Source: DATMNI01 sp963817515 (GTDB lineage: Bacteria > Acidobacteriota > Terriglobia > Bryobacterales > Bryobacteraceae). Taken from it: DNA of 64,000 nucleotides. The notes beneath the pieces were generated by a model. That model was given only the letters and a program-made list of their open reading frames with translations. It was not told the DNA's origin and did no database searches. The stretch covers positions 744,001 through 808,000 of the forward strand of contig CAWFPJ010000023.1 of assembly GCA_963817515.1 (NCBI GenBank), read 5' to 3'. This document shows positions 18,669 to 27,747 of the stretch, piece after piece. Made by a program: the position numbers and the translations under genes. Within the stretch, counting starts at the first letter, position 1. Every line of letters begins with the position of its first letter.

Positions 18669-19034
18669 TCATTTTCTACTCAGCGCATTTCGAAGCGCGT
18701 ACAACTGCTTGCCTAACACAGCGGCTTGCTCCAGTACCTGAATCAATTTCTCCGGAGCCAAGTACCCCAGCCGTACAGCAATCTCGAGTTGGGTCTCCAC
18801 TTCCGCAAGCGAAGCTTGCGCAATCGAAACATGATTCAAATACTCCTTGGTCGACGCCCGAGTCTGCCCCTCCGCAATATTCGAAGGCACCGAAACCGAA
18901 GCCCTTCTTATCTGGCTCGTCAATCCATACAACTCCGACTTTGGAAACTCAACCGAGATGCGATACACACTCTCCACCAGATCCATCGCGCCCTGCCAAA
19001 CACGCAGCTCCCGAAAATGGCTGACCTTCGGCAT
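18669..19034 (-). CDS. Four helix bundle protein (S23/IVS-type, PF05635-like)
   Basis: A 121-residue protein from the ATG at 19034; a TTG nine bases upstream is an alternative. It has the family hallmarks: FRELRVWQGAMDLVESVY at the N-terminus, LYGLTSQIRRASVSVPSNIAEG in the middle, EYLNHVSIAQASLAEVETQ, and a last helix LEQAAVLGKQLYALRNAL. The family was first noted in intervening sequences of 23S rRNA and folds as a four-helix bundle forming pentamers; its biochemical role is unknown, though the related Avd protein binds nucleic acid in diversity-generating retroelements. Here it lies in the dcw cluster between ftsW and murG and is unrelated to cell wall synthesis. It is bounded by inverted repeats, suggesting that it travels as a cassette. 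Confidence 0.9.
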   Translation of the reverse strand: MPKVSHFRELRVWQGAMDLVESVYRISVEFPKSELYGLTSQIRRASVSVPSNIAEGQTRASTKEYLNHVSIAQASLAEVETQLEIAVRLGYLAPEKLIQVLEQAAVLGKQLYALRNALSRK

Positions 19035-19064
19035 CCGTCTCAACCTTCAACCCAAGCCTCCTCA

Positions 19065-19094
19065 CCGGCCCCCGGCCCCCGACATCCGGCCCCC
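19065..19094. repeat. Right inverted repeat of the four-helix-bundle element
   Basis: Reverse complement of the left repeat with one mismatch. On the minus strand it follows the ftsW stop as TGAGAAGAC and then the heptads GGGGGCC, GGATGTC, GGGGGCC, GGGGGCC. It closely matches the lone repeat after nrdR (61446-61476). Confidence 0.85.
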
Positions 19095-19100
19095 GTCTTC

Positions 19101-20246
19101 TCACCCCGCATGTTCCGACACGTTCATCAACATTCCCAAGCTCGCCAGCGTGCTCAGCAGCGAACTTCCGCCGTAGCTGATCATCGGCAGCGGAATTCCC
19201 TTCGTGGGCATCATTCCCAAGACCACGCTCATATGCATGAAGCCTTGCACCACCACGATCACCGTTAAACCCAGGGCCAGGTATCGTCCGAAATCGTCGC
19301 CCATGCGAACCGACGCTCTCAGTCCTCGCCAGAAAATAATGCCGAACCCCAGCAGCAGCCCCACGGACCCGATCATCCCCAATTCCTCTCCGGCTACGGC
19401 ATAGATGAAATCCTTGTGCGCCTCGGGCAGATACAACAGCTTCTGCCTGCCGTTCATGAAACCCAGGCCGCCGGCGCCACCCGCCCCCACGGCGATCTGC
19501 GATTGTTCCAACTGGTAATTGGTGTCGCGCGTGACCAGGGATTTCTGTAGATAGTCTTTGATTCTGCCTTTAGGGTCGAACTTTTCCACCAGCTTCAAGT
19601 GCGGGTCGAAGTACATCACCACGCGCGCGGTGCGGTACGGTTTCTCGGCTATGAATAACACCACCCCAAGCAGCGCCACGGCCGCCGCCACCGCGCAGTA
19701 GCGCCACTCCAGGCCGGCCACAAAAAAGACCACGGCCGCCGCCGCCCCCAGCACGATAGCCGTTCCAAGATCGGCTACCACCACCGCCAGGATCACCAGG
19801 CCGACGGCCATGGCGGCCGGCACCAGCGTGTATCGCGGGTTATTGATAGCACGGGCGCGCCAGGTCACGAAGAAGGCCAGGAAGATCACCAGCACCGGTT
19901 TCGCCAGCTCAGAAGGCTGGATTCCCACCGGGCCGCCAAGCCTTAGCCAGCGGCGGTTCGCGGTGTCGGCAAAGAAGACCGTGCCCAGCAGCAGCAGCGT
20001 CACGCTGATGGCGCTGAAGGCGACGGCCGGTGTCTGCAGCCGGCGGTAGTGAAGCTTCTTCAGCATCATCATCGCGCACAGCCCGAGCGCGGCCCACGCT
20101 GCCTGGCGCTCCACAAAATGCCAGGCCGAGTGATAGCGCTGATAAGCCATGATGGACGACGCGCTGTACACCACCAGCACCCCGAACACCACCATCGCCA
20201 GCACGGTGCCGAACAGAATCCAATCCGTCTTGAGTCGTTGCGCCAT
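19101..20246 (-). CDS. ftsW: Septal peptidoglycan glycosyltransferase FtsW (SEDS)
   Basis: A 381-residue polytopic membrane protein of the SEDS family that polymerises lipid II at the septum with FtsI. About ten hydrophobic segments are seen. Signature pieces are MVVFGVLVVYSASSIMAYQ at the N-terminus, RWLRLGGPVGIQPSELAKP, GLGFMNGRQKLLYLPEAHKDFIYAVAGEELG and the C-terminal KGIPLPMISYGGSSLL. The catalytic Asp of SEDS proteins is expected in the large loop. The ATG at 20246 overlaps the end of murD. The stop TGA lies six bases from the inverted repeat of the four-helix-bundle element, and the GGGTGAGAA around it is repeated at the nrdR stop. Confidence 0.96.
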   Translation of the reverse strand: MAQRLKTDWILFGTVLAMVVFGVLVVYSASSIMAYQRYHSAWHFVERQAAWAALGLCAMMMLKKLHYRRLQTPAVAFSAISVTLLLLGTVFFADTANRRWLRLGGPVGIQPSELAKPVLVIFLAFFVTWRARAINNPRYTLVPAAMAVGLVILAVVVADLGTAIVLGAAAAVVFFVAGLEWRYCAVAAAVALLGVVLFIAEKPYRTARVVMYFDPHLKLVEKFDPKGRIKDYLQKSLVTRDTNYQLEQSQIAVGAGGAGGLGFMNGRQKLLYLPEAHKDFIYAVAGEELGMIGSVGLLLGFGIIFWRGLRASVRMGDDFGRYLALGLTVIVVVQGFMHMSVVLGMMPTKGIPLPMISYGGSSLLSTLASLGMLMNVSEHAG

Positions 20247-20247
20247 A

Positions 20248-21594
20248 TCAGTCCTTCGGTTGCAGTTGATTCACCGTTTGTTTGAAGACTTCGCCGCGGT
20301 GTTCGAAGCTCTTAAATTGATCGAAACTGGCGCAGGCCGGGGCCAGCAGCACGGTATCGCCCGGCTTTCCATGCTGGTACGCATAGACGATGGCCGCATC
20401 CAGCGTCTTCAAATTCAGCAGCGGCAATGCGCCTTCCAGTTGGTCCGCGATCTTCTCCGCCGCGGCCCCAATCAGCAGCGCCGCGTGCGCCTTGGCCGCC
20501 AGCGGTTCGCGAAGCGCCGCGTAATCCAGGCCTTTGTCTTTGCCGCCAAGAATCACCCACAGACCACCGGGAAACGCCTCCAGCGCCTTGAGTGTGGCAT
20601 CCACGCTGGTGGCTTTCGAATCGTTGTAGAAGTCCACTCCGCTAACTTGCCGCACGAACTCCAGGCGATGTTCCACAGCCTTGAACGTGCGCACAGCGGC
20701 GGCGATCTTCTCCCGCTCTACCCCCGCGCGCGCTGTTGCAATCGCCGCTGCCAGCACGTTCTCCACGTTGTGTCGCCCGCGGATGGGGACATCGCCGGCG
20801 GTCATCAGAAGCTTCCCGTCAAGCACCAGTTTGTCGTGGCACAGGCTGGCCCCGGGCGATACCTTACGCCGGCTGCTGAACCATTGCGGCGTGGCGGCAG
20901 TGCGCTCGGCGTACGCCACACAAACCGGATCGTCGGCGTTGAGAATGGCGAAATCGCCGGCCTGCTGTGTCTCGAAAAGCCGGCCTTTGGCAGCCGCATA
21001 CTGCTCGAACGTGTGATGCCGGTCCAGATGGTTCTGCGTCACGTTGAGCGCCAGGGCGATGTGAGCGCGAAAATCGACAATCGTCTCCGTTTGGAAACTC
21101 GAAAGCTCCAGCACGTTCCAGCCATCGGCACGGGAGCTGTCCACCATTGCAGTGGCGGGCACTCCGATGTTGCCCCCCACCTGCGCCGGCACTCCAGCCT
21201 CGCGCAGGATGTGGCCGATCAGGCTGGTGGTGGTGGTCTTGCCGTTGGAGCCCGTGATCCCAATGTTCCGGCCCTTGAGAAACGCCGCCGCCAGTTCCAC
21301 TTCGCCAATAACCTTGACGCCCCGCTTGCGGGCTTCTTCCAGTGGCGGCAGGTCGGCGGGCACGTCCGGCGATAGAACAATCAGATCGCAGCCTTCGAAT
21401 ACTTCCGGCGCTTGGCGCGCGAACGGAATGTTGAGCCGGGCCAGCACCTCCTGTGCGTCGCCCAGCTGGTCCAGCGGCTGGATGTCCGTGGCCCGCACTA
21501 CAGCGCCCTGGCGCGCCAGCAATTCCGCCGTCGCCATTCCCGACCGCTTCATTCCCACTATCAGCGTTCTAACCCCCCGCAATACCATCCGCAT
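20248..21594 (-). CDS. murD: UDP-N-acetylmuramoyl-L-alanine--D-glutamate ligase MurD
   Basis: A Mur ligase of 448 residues that adds D-glutamate to UDP-MurNAc-L-Ala. The start chosen is the ATG at 21594 (VLRGVRTLIVGMKRSGMATAE); the open frame runs ten codons further up into repeat sequence. It shows the N-terminal Rossmann motif, P-loop GITGSNGKTTTTSLIGH, ALNVTQNHLDRH, and the C-terminal SKATSVDATLKALEAF with ILGGKDKGLDY. The AGGTTGAG before the ATG is a weak ribosome site. A direct repeat of 15 bases (CATCCGCATCTCAAC) lies at 21587-21600 and 21611-21625, and a pair of hairpins lies further upstream. Confidence 0.95.
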   Translation of the reverse strand: MRMVLRGVRTLIVGMKRSGMATAELLARQGAVVRATDIQPLDQLGDAQEVLARLNIPFARQAPEVFEGCDLIVLSPDVPADLPPLEEARKRGVKVIGEVELAAAFLKGRNIGITGSNGKTTTTSLIGHILREAGVPAQVGGNIGVPATAMVDSSRADGWNVLELSSFQTETIVDFRAHIALALNVTQNHLDRHHTFEQYAAAKGRLFETQQAGDFAILNADDPVCVAYAERTAATPQWFSSRRKVSPGASLCHDKLVLDGKLLMTAGDVPIRGRHNVENVLAAAIATARAGVEREKIAAAVRTFKAVEHRLEFVRQVSGVDFYNDSKATSVDATLKALEAFPGGLWVILGGKDKGLDYAALREPLAAKAHAALLIGAAAEKIADQLEGALPLLNLKTLDAAIVYAYQHGKPGDTVLLAPACASFDQFKSFEHRGEVFKQTVNQLQPKD

Positions 21595-21631
21595 CTCAAC
21601 CTGGCAACGCCATCCGCATCTCAACTGTGGG

Positions 21632-21667
21632 GCAGGTTGTAAACCTGCGGCGGGTTGTTAACCCGCC
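21632..21667. repeat. Two adjacent perfect hairpins between mraY and murD
   Basis: GCAGGTT-GTA-AACCTGC (21632-21648) and GGCGGGTT-GTT-AACCCGCC (21649-21667) stand back to back. Both have three-base loops and near-identical design, differing by two stem positions. They fill most of the ~100-base gap between mraY and murD in an otherwise compact operon. This looks like an inserted palindromic repeat unit; it could also pause or terminate transcription. Confidence 0.8.
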
Positions 21668-21694
21668 ATCGCCCCAACCCACTCAACTCCATCG

Positions 21695-22833
21695 TCATCT
21701 CAGCTTTAAGGTGGTCAACGCGAACAGCGCCAGCACTAGCCCCGCGATCCAGAAGCGCGCGATGATTTTCGATTCCGCCCAGCCCAGCGCCTCGAAATGA
21801 TGATGCAGGGGGGCCATTTTGAAAATTCTCTTGCCCCCGCGCAGCCTGAAGCTGCCCACCTGCAGAATTACCGAAACCGCCTCCAGGATGAAGATGCCGC
21901 CAATGAACAGCAGCAAAACTTCCTGCTTGATCAGCACCGCCACCACCGCCATGGCGCCGCCCAGTCCCAGCGCCCCCACGTCACCCATGAAGATCTCCGC
22001 CGGATGCGCGTTGTACCAGAGAAAGCCCAGGCATGGCGCCCGGTCATGGAGCCGCAGAAGATCGTCACCTCCGAGGTTCGCGGGCTGCGCGCCAGTTCCA
22101 GATACTGGGCCAGTTGCGCGTGGCCTCCGGCGTAAGTCAACACCGTCAGCGCGCCCGCGGCAATCACCATCAGGCCCGTCGCCAGGCCGTCCAGCCCATC
22201 CGTCAGGTTCACCGCATTTGAGGCGAACACCACCACCAGCGCGACGAATATGCAGAATGGCGCCACCCCCAGCACATAGGTCCACGGGTTGTGCACCAGC
22301 GATTCGATCAGCAGCGACGGTTTGAACTGTTTCAGAAACGGGATGTTCATCGCGGTTGAAAAATCCCCGTACGCGCGCATCACCAGCAGCATCGCCGCAA
22401 GCCCGAACCCCAGGACGAACTGGTACGCCAGCTTGCGTCTTCCAGTGAGCCCCAGATTACGCTGCTTGGTGACCTTGGCATAATCGTCCAGAAATCCGAT
22501 CCAGCCATAGCCCAGTAGCGCGGCGATGGCAACCCACACACTGGGATACCGCAGGTCGGCCCACAGCAGCGTTGGGATCACAATCGAAATGATGATGAGA
22601 ATCCCGCCCATGGTGGGCGTCCCCGCCTTCTTCTGGTGCGACTGCGGCCCCTCTTCGCGGATGTACTGACCGATTTGAAACTGGCGCAGCTTGTTGATCA
22701 GCCAGGGCCCCAGTGCAACGCACAGGAACAGCGCCGTCAGGCTCGCAAAAGCCGTGCGAAACGTGGTGTAGCGGAAGACGCGGAACGGGCTCACATACTT
22801 GTAGAGCTGTTCGTATAGCAGGTAGTAAAGCAT
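21695..22833 (-). CDS. mraY: Phospho-MurNAc-pentapeptide transferase MraY, one frameshift
   Basis: MraY makes lipid I from UDP-MurNAc-pentapeptide and undecaprenyl phosphate in the membrane. From the ATG at 22833 the frame gives the N-terminal helices, the conserved GPQSHQKKAGTPTMGGILI, FLDDYAKVTKQRNLGL with the DDxxK motif, and NAVNLTDGLDGLATG. Near 22034-22041, after IFCGSMTG, the frame shifts and the protein goes on as CLGFLWYNAHPAEIFMGDVG, then GGIFILEAVSVILQVGSF and MAPLHHHFE, ending LTTLKLR. Total length ~379 residues is normal. Total span is two more than a multiple of three. Since every motif is kept and the gene is essential, an assembly indel is the likely cause. Confidence 0.92.
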
Positions 22834-22838
22834 CGCCC

Positions 22839-24210
22839 CTACGCCAGAAACCTTTCCAAGGCCTGTTCCACTTTTACGCCGCGAGAGCCCTTGAACAAAA
22901 CCGCATCGCCGGACCGCGCCGTGTGCCGCACGAAGTCGCCCGCCTCGGCCGCATCATCGAAGAAGCGCGCAGCCGTCTTCGCCATGCCGGCTTCCACGGC
23001 GGCCTCCACCATCTCACGGGCGTGACCGCGCACCCCCACCAGCACGTCCACCCCGTGCCCCGCGGCATAGCGGCCTACCTGCCGGTGCAACTCTTCGGCC
23101 GCATGTCCCAGCTCCAGCATTTCCCCCAGCACCGCGATGCGCTTTCCGCCCGCTGTTCCGACCGGTGTCTGGCGCAGCACGTCGATCATGGATTCCGCCG
23201 CTTCGGGATTGGAGTTGTAGCAGTCGTTCCAGACCACCGTTCCGTTGTGTTCCGTCCGCTCTCCGCGCATCTTGCCCACCGCGAAGGTTCGTACCGGCTC
23301 CCGCAAACGCTCCGGCGCGATTTCGAAAACTTGCGACACCGCGATGGCGGCCAGCAGGTTCATCACCGCATGCCGCCCTGTCAGGCCGGTTTCGAAATCC
23401 ACTCCCAGCGCCCGGAAGCGCGTAGCCGTCCGCCCGCAAATCCGTCCTTTCAGCCCGCACATCCGCGCCCTCCGAAAAGCCGAAAGTGATCGTGCGGCCC
23501 GGCTGACCGGGTTGACCAGAATGTCGGGCATCGCGAAACGCCAGCACGCGCGCGTCGTCGGCGTTCAACACAGCCACGCCCTCTGGCGCCAGCCCTTCAA
23601 TCAATTCCCGTTTAGCCGCGGCCACCCCGTCGATGGAATCGAAAAATTCCACATGCGCGTATCCCACATTGGTCACCACGCCGACGTCTGGCTTCGCAAT
23701 TTCAGCCAACGCCCGGATTTCGCCCGCATGGTTCATTCCCATTTCCAACACCGCCGCCGTGCAATCGTCAGGCAGCCGCAGAATCGAAAGCGGCACGCCC
23801 ACGTGATTGTTGAGATTGCCCACCGTCTTGCCTACAGGCATTTCCACTGCCAGCAGGTGCGCGATCGCATCCTTTGTGGTCGTCTTGCCCGCGCTGCCAG
23901 TCACACCAATCACCTTGCCGCCCCACCCGTTGCGCGCCCACGCCCCCAAACGCTGCAAGGCCCGCAGGGTGTCGCTCACCACCAGTTCATTGACCACTCC
24001 AACCGTGCGCTCCACCACTACGGCTGCCGCGCCCTTCTCCACTGCTGCCGCAATATAATCGTGGCCGTCGTGGTTCGGCCCGCGCAGCGCGAAATACACA
24101 TCTCCCCGATTCTGTGTCCGGGTATCCACGCTCCACCCCGCTGCCCGCCCGGCCGCCGGTCTCCCCTCCGCGCCCATCGCAGCCGCAACTTCTTCTATAT
24201 CCAGGGTCAT
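22839..24210 (-). CDS. murF: UDP-MurNAc-tripeptide--D-Ala-D-Ala ligase MurF, one frameshift
   Basis: A Mur ligase that adds D-Ala-D-Ala, completing the pentapeptide. From the ATG at 24210: N-terminal domain with GWSVDTRTQNRGDVYFALRG, P-loop VTGSAGKTTTKDAIAH, and the central segment MGMNHAGEIRALAEIAKPDV and GVAVLNADDARV. After DLRADG near 23424 the frame changes by one base, and the C-terminal part continues RFRALGVDFETGLTGRHAV, NGTVVWNDCYNSNPEAAES and FKGSRGVKVEQALERF. The reassembled protein is ~457 residues, as expected (E. coli 452). The span is one more than a multiple of three, consistent with a single inserted base. The stop lies five bases before the mraY start. Confidence 0.92.
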
Positions 24211-24225
24211 GTTCGTCGAACCAGC

Positions 24226-25722
24226 TCACTGGTTCTTGTGGTACCCATAACCCCTCAGCACTTCTCGCGCCACCTGCCTGTCGTCAAAATCGATGGTCTT
24301 ATCCTTCAGCACCTGATAAGTCTCGTGGCCTTTGCCGGCCAGGATCACGATGTCGCCCTCCCGCGCTTCATTCAAAGCGCGTGCGATGGCAGCGGCCCTG
24401 TCCGGTTCCACCACATGCGGCACGTCCGTACGGCGTATTCCCACCAGCGCATCGTTCATGATGGCCAGCGGATCTTCGGATCGCGGATTGTCGCTGGTCA
24501 GCACCACAAAATCGCTGGCCTCTGCCGCCGCCTGCCCCATCAGTGGGCGCTTGGTCCGGTCGCGATCTCCGCCGCAGCCGAACAGCGTGATCACGCGCTT
24601 TGGGTTGAGGCCGCGCGACACGGCGATCACATTGCGCAAGGCATCGTCGGTGTGTGCGTAGTCCACCACAACCACGAAGGGCTGCCCCTCATCCACGCGT
24701 TCGAAGCGCCCCGGCACGCGCTGCAGATTCTTAATCCCCTGCGCGATGGTTTCGGGCGCCAGCCCGTAGGAGAGCCCGGCTCCGCAAGCCGCCAGAATGT
24801 TATACACATTGATCTTTCCGATGAGCGGCGATTCCACCGGAAATCGCAGTTTTCTGTACTGCACATCGAACTTCAGTCCCTGGAATCCCGACGATATATG
24901 GCGCGCGCGAAGCTCCGGCTCATGGCCCAGACCGTACCACAGCACTTCAGTCGTTCGATTCAGCCGCAGCCGCCGCGCATATTCGTCATCGCGGTTGAGC
25001 ACCGCGAATCGGGGAGCAGAGCCACCCGCACCCTCGAACAGCGTCTGCTTGGCCGCGAAATAGGCCTCCATGGTTCCGTGAAAATCCAGGTGGTCGCGCG
25101 TCAGGTTGGTGAAGACCACCGTATGAAAGCGCAATCCGTATACCCGGTTGAGCGCCAGCGCGTGGCTCGAAACCTCCATGGTGGCATGCGTCCCTCCGGC
25201 TTGCCGCAATTCGGCGAACAGCCGCACCAGGTCCAGCGATTCCGGCGTCGTGTTTACGGCTTTCAGCACCCGCCCCGCCAGATGGTATTCGATCGTGCCG
25301 ATCATGGCCGTCGTGTTACCGGCCGCGCGCAGCACCGAGTCGGTCAGGTACGCGGTGGTCGTCTTGCCGTTGGTCCCCGTAATGCCGGTGATTCCGAGTT
25401 GCTCATCCGGCTTGCCGTAGAAATTGCGCGCCGCCAGTGACAGCGCCTGGCGTCCCTGCTCCACCTGAACCCAGCGCGCGGCCAAATCCGCTGGCGGTTC
25501 CCGCTCACCGGCGTTTTGACTAGCGATGGCCGCCGCTCCGCGCGCCACCGCATCCTGCGCAAACTTCTGTCCGTCGGTCCGGCTGCCGGGAAATGCAAAG
25601 AAGAGAAACCCCGGCCCTACCCGTCGTGAATCATATTCCAGTCCCTGAATCTCCGCTCGCGCGAGGTCCGGCGCAATCGCCTGTTTCAGCCGGACGCCCG
25701 AGAGTATTTCTTCCAGTCTCAT
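24226..25722 (-). CDS. murE: UDP-MurNAc-tripeptide synthetase MurE (meso-DAP type)
   Basis: A 498-residue ligase that adds the third residue of the peptide stem. It has the N-terminal UDP domain (GLEYDSRRVGPGFLFFAFPG), P-loop GITGTNGKTTTAYL, FTNLTRDHLDFHGTMEAYF, and VVVDYAHTDDALRNVIAV. The LTSDNPRSEDP motif contains DNPR, which in this family selects meso-diaminopimelate rather than lysine. The peptidoglycan is therefore predicted to be the DAP type. The ATG overlaps the ftsI stop (ATGA, 25719-25722) and the stop lies 15 bases before murF. Confidence 0.97.
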   Translation of the reverse strand: MRLEEILSGVRLKQAIAPDLARAEIQGLEYDSRRVGPGFLFFAFPGSRTDGQKFAQDAVARGAAAIASQNAGEREPPADLAARWVQVEQGRQALSLAARNFYGKPDEQLGITGITGTNGKTTTAYLTDSVLRAAGNTTAMIGTIEYHLAGRVLKAVNTTPESLDLVRLFAELRQAGGTHATMEVSSHALALNRVYGLRFHTVVFTNLTRDHLDFHGTMEAYFAAKQTLFEGAGGSAPRFAVLNRDDEYARRLRLNRTTEVLWYGLGHEPELRARHISSGFQGLKFDVQYRKLRFPVESPLIGKINVYNILAACGAGLSYGLAPETIAQGIKNLQRVPGRFERVDEGQPFVVVVDYAHTDDALRNVIAVSRGLNPKRVITLFGCGGDRDRTKRPLMGQAAAEASDFVVLTSDNPRSEDPLAIMNDALVGIRRTDVPHVVEPDRAAAIARALNEAREGDIVILAGKGHETYQVLKDKTIDFDDRQVAREVLRGYGYHKNQ

Positions 25723-27725
25723 CGTTTAAACTGGACGCGAATCCGTTCTCCCTGGTGCAGCGGCGAACCCGGCGCCGGATATTGAATGCGCGCAATGCCG
25801 CTGCCATCGGGAAGCACCGTCAAACCCTTCGCCGAGGCCTCTGCCAGCACCGCCCGCATGGTCATGCCTCGAAAATTCGGGACCCTTGGGGAAGCCGGTT
25901 CCCCAGGCGCCGTCTGCTCTTGAGCAGATTCCACGGCTTCTTCGTCGTCGCCTTCTTCCAGAATATTCGGCGCACCCGGCCGCGTGTCCGCATCCGCAAG
26001 GTCGTAAGCCGGCTCACTCTTCTGTCCCGTCTTAGCCGTTTCGGTTTCGGGCAGGTCCTTCGGCACATCCAGAACGCGCAAAGCTTCGGTAGCCACAACT
26101 CGAAAAACAGGCGCTGCCACTATCCCGCCGAAACCCGCTTCGCCGCCGTGGGTTCCGTTCAAAGTCACTACCACCACGATCTGCGGATTAGTGAGTGGGG
26201 CAATGCCCATGAATGAGCCATTGTAGGAGTGCGTGTAGTGCCGCGCGGCGAAATCGAAAATCTGCGCCGAGCCTGTCTTGCCGCCTACCGTATATCCGGC
26301 TAGCCGCGCACGCGTTCCGCTTCCCCCAGGCAGCACCACTCCCTCCATCATCTGGCGCATCGTGATGGCCGTCTCCGGCTTGATCACGCGCACCAGCTGC
26401 GGCTCCGGTGCAGCCAGGTTGCCCTTTTTCAACACCAGACGCGGCCGCACCATCATGCCGCCATTGGCCACCACGGACGCGGCCTGCGCCAGTTGCAAGG
26501 TTGTGACGCTCACTTCCTGCCCCATCGAGACTGACGCTAGAGACGTTGTGCCCCAGTGGTTCAGCTTGTAAACCTTGCCTGGAGATTCCGCCGGCAGCTG
26601 CACGCCGGTCCTCTGCCCGAAGCCGAACCTCCGCATGTACTGGTACATGTTGTCCTGCCCCACCCGCATTCCCACCTGGATCGCGCCAATATTGCTCGAC
26701 TTGGCCAATACGATAGCCATTGGGATCACTCCCAGTCCGCCGTGCGAATCGTGGATCGTACGCCCTGGCAGCTTGAGCACGCCGCCGTGGCAGTTGATCG
26801 GGCTCTCCGGCCGCAGGCTGGTGGTTTCGAGCGCGGCGGAAAGCGTGATTACCTTAAACACGCTGCCCGGTTCGAAGGGCACCGAGACCGCATGGTTCTG
26901 ATATTTGGCCAGATTTTCGCCGGGTGCCGGAATCACGTTCGGATCGTAAGTCGGGTAGCTGGCCATGGCCAGCACGTCGCCTGAGTACGGGTTCATCACC
27001 ACCACGCTGCCGCTCCACGCATGGTGCGTCTTCACCGCGGCCGCAATCTCGCGCTCCGCCACGAACTGCAGCCGCTCGTCGATCGACAAAGTCACCGGCG
27101 TCCCCGCCCGCGCCTCCGTGGCAAGCTGGGAATCGATACCGCGCCGCTTCACGTCCGTGAGCAGCCGCGCGCGCCCGGGCTGGCCGCGGAGTTCATTGTC
27201 CAATGCCTTTTCCACTCCCGCCGTTCCCCGTTCTTCGAAATTCACCGCACCCAAAACGTGCGCCGCCAGTGATCCCTTGGGGTAATGACGCTGGCTCTCG
27301 GCCTGAATCTTGATCCACTCCAGGCGCAGCGTGCGCAAGCTCTCGGCCTCTTCCGGAGAGATCTTGCGCTTGACCCACAGAAAGCCGCGATTGCCGTCGT
27401 AAGCTTCCTGCATTTTTTCGTAGAGCCCGGCCCGGTCCATGTGCAGAACCAGCGACAGAATTTCGGACGCCACGCCCAGGTCCGGAACTTTCAGGGGATT
27501 AACATAGACGGACTCCGTCTGAACGCTCATCGCCAGCGGCTGCCCCGAGCGGTCGAAAATAGTGCCGCGCGGTGCCGGTATCTCGATCACCAGTTCCTGG
27601 CGCGCCCTCGCCATTCTGGCATACTCCTGGTGATGAACAATCTGCAACGAGACTAGTTTTTGAAAAATAGCCGCGCCCCAGACAAGAACGATCGCGGCCA
27701 GCCATGTCAGACGACGCTCAACCAT
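25719..27725 (-). CDS. ftsI: Septal transpeptidase FtsI/PBP3 with C-terminal PASTA domain
   Basis: A 668-residue class B penicillin-binding protein that cross-links septal peptidoglycan. One TM helix (ERRLTWLAAIVLVWGAAIF) is followed by the dimerisation domain (APRGTIFDRSGQPLA). The transpeptidase domain has SxxK at S288-V-F-K291, SxN at S343-S-N345 and KTG at K483. A low-complexity acidic and Pro-rich linker (residues ~570-610) leads to one PASTA domain (VPNFRGMTMRAVLAEASAKG to the C-terminus). PASTA tails occur on division PBPs of several phyla and may bind peptidoglycan. The start is the ATG at 27725, 22 bases after the ftsL stop. Confidence 0.96.
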   Translation of the reverse strand: MVERRLTWLAAIVLVWGAAIFQKLVSLQIVHHQEYARMARARQELVIEIPAPRGTIFDRSGQPLAMSVQTESVYVNPLKVPDLGVASEILSLVLHMDRAGLYEKMQEAYDGNRGFLWVKRKISPEEAESLRTLRLEWIKIQAESQRHYPKGSLAAHVLGAVNFEERGTAGVEKALDNELRGQPGRARLLTDVKRRGIDSQLATEARAGTPVTLSIDERLQFVAEREIAAAVKTHHAWSGSVVVMNPYSGDVLAMASYPTYDPNVIPAPGENLAKYQNHAVSVPFEPGSVFKVITLSAALETTSLRPESPINCHGGVLKLPGRTIHDSHGGLGVIPMAIVLAKSSNIGAIQVGMRVGQDNMYQYMRRFGFGQRTGVQLPAESPGKVYKLNHWGTTSLASVSMGQEVSVTTLQLAQAASVVANGGMMVRPRLVLKKGNLAAPEPQLVRVIKPETAITMRQMMEGVVLPGGSGTRARLAGYTVGGKTGSAQIFDFAARHYTHSYNGSFMGIAPLTNPQIVVVVTLNGTHGGEAGFGGIVAAPVFRVVATEALRVLDVPKDLPETETAKTGQKSEPAYDLADADTRPGAPNILEEGDDEEAVESAQEQTAPGEPASPRVPNFRGMTMRAVLAEASAKGLTVLPDGSGIARIQYPAPGSPLHQGERIRVQFKR

Positions 27726-27747
27726 GTCAGTGGCACAGGCAGTCTCT

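Larger units (their letters stand above)
18624..19094. mobile_element. Putative compact element: four-helix-bundle gene flanked by 30-bp inverted repeats
   Basis: The outer 30 bases of this 471-bp segment (18624-18653 and 19065-19094) are inverted repeats with one mismatch (GGATGCC against GGATGTC). They are made of 7-base units GGGGGCC/GGATGYC. Between them lies one gene, a four-helix-bundle protein. The segment sits exactly between the ftsW stop (19101-19103) and the murG start (18614), in an operon whose other junctions are overlapping or short. The flanks also share AGAA outside the G tract (TGAGAAGACGGGGG and TTAGAAAACCGGGG). A lone copy of one terminus is found at 61446-61476. That it is mobile is inference; no transposase is encoded and no clear target duplication is visible. 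Confidence 0.6.

Noticed and set aside
18669..19034. Four-helix-bundle gene as part of a diversity-generating retroelement (Avd)
   Set aside because: No reverse transcriptase, template repeat or variable-repeat gene is nearby; the sequence fits the S23/IVS-type family better.
23245..25440. A 731-codon open frame on the plus strand
   Set aside because: It is antisense to murF and murE; length is due to high GC, and the translation is His/Arg-rich with no motif.
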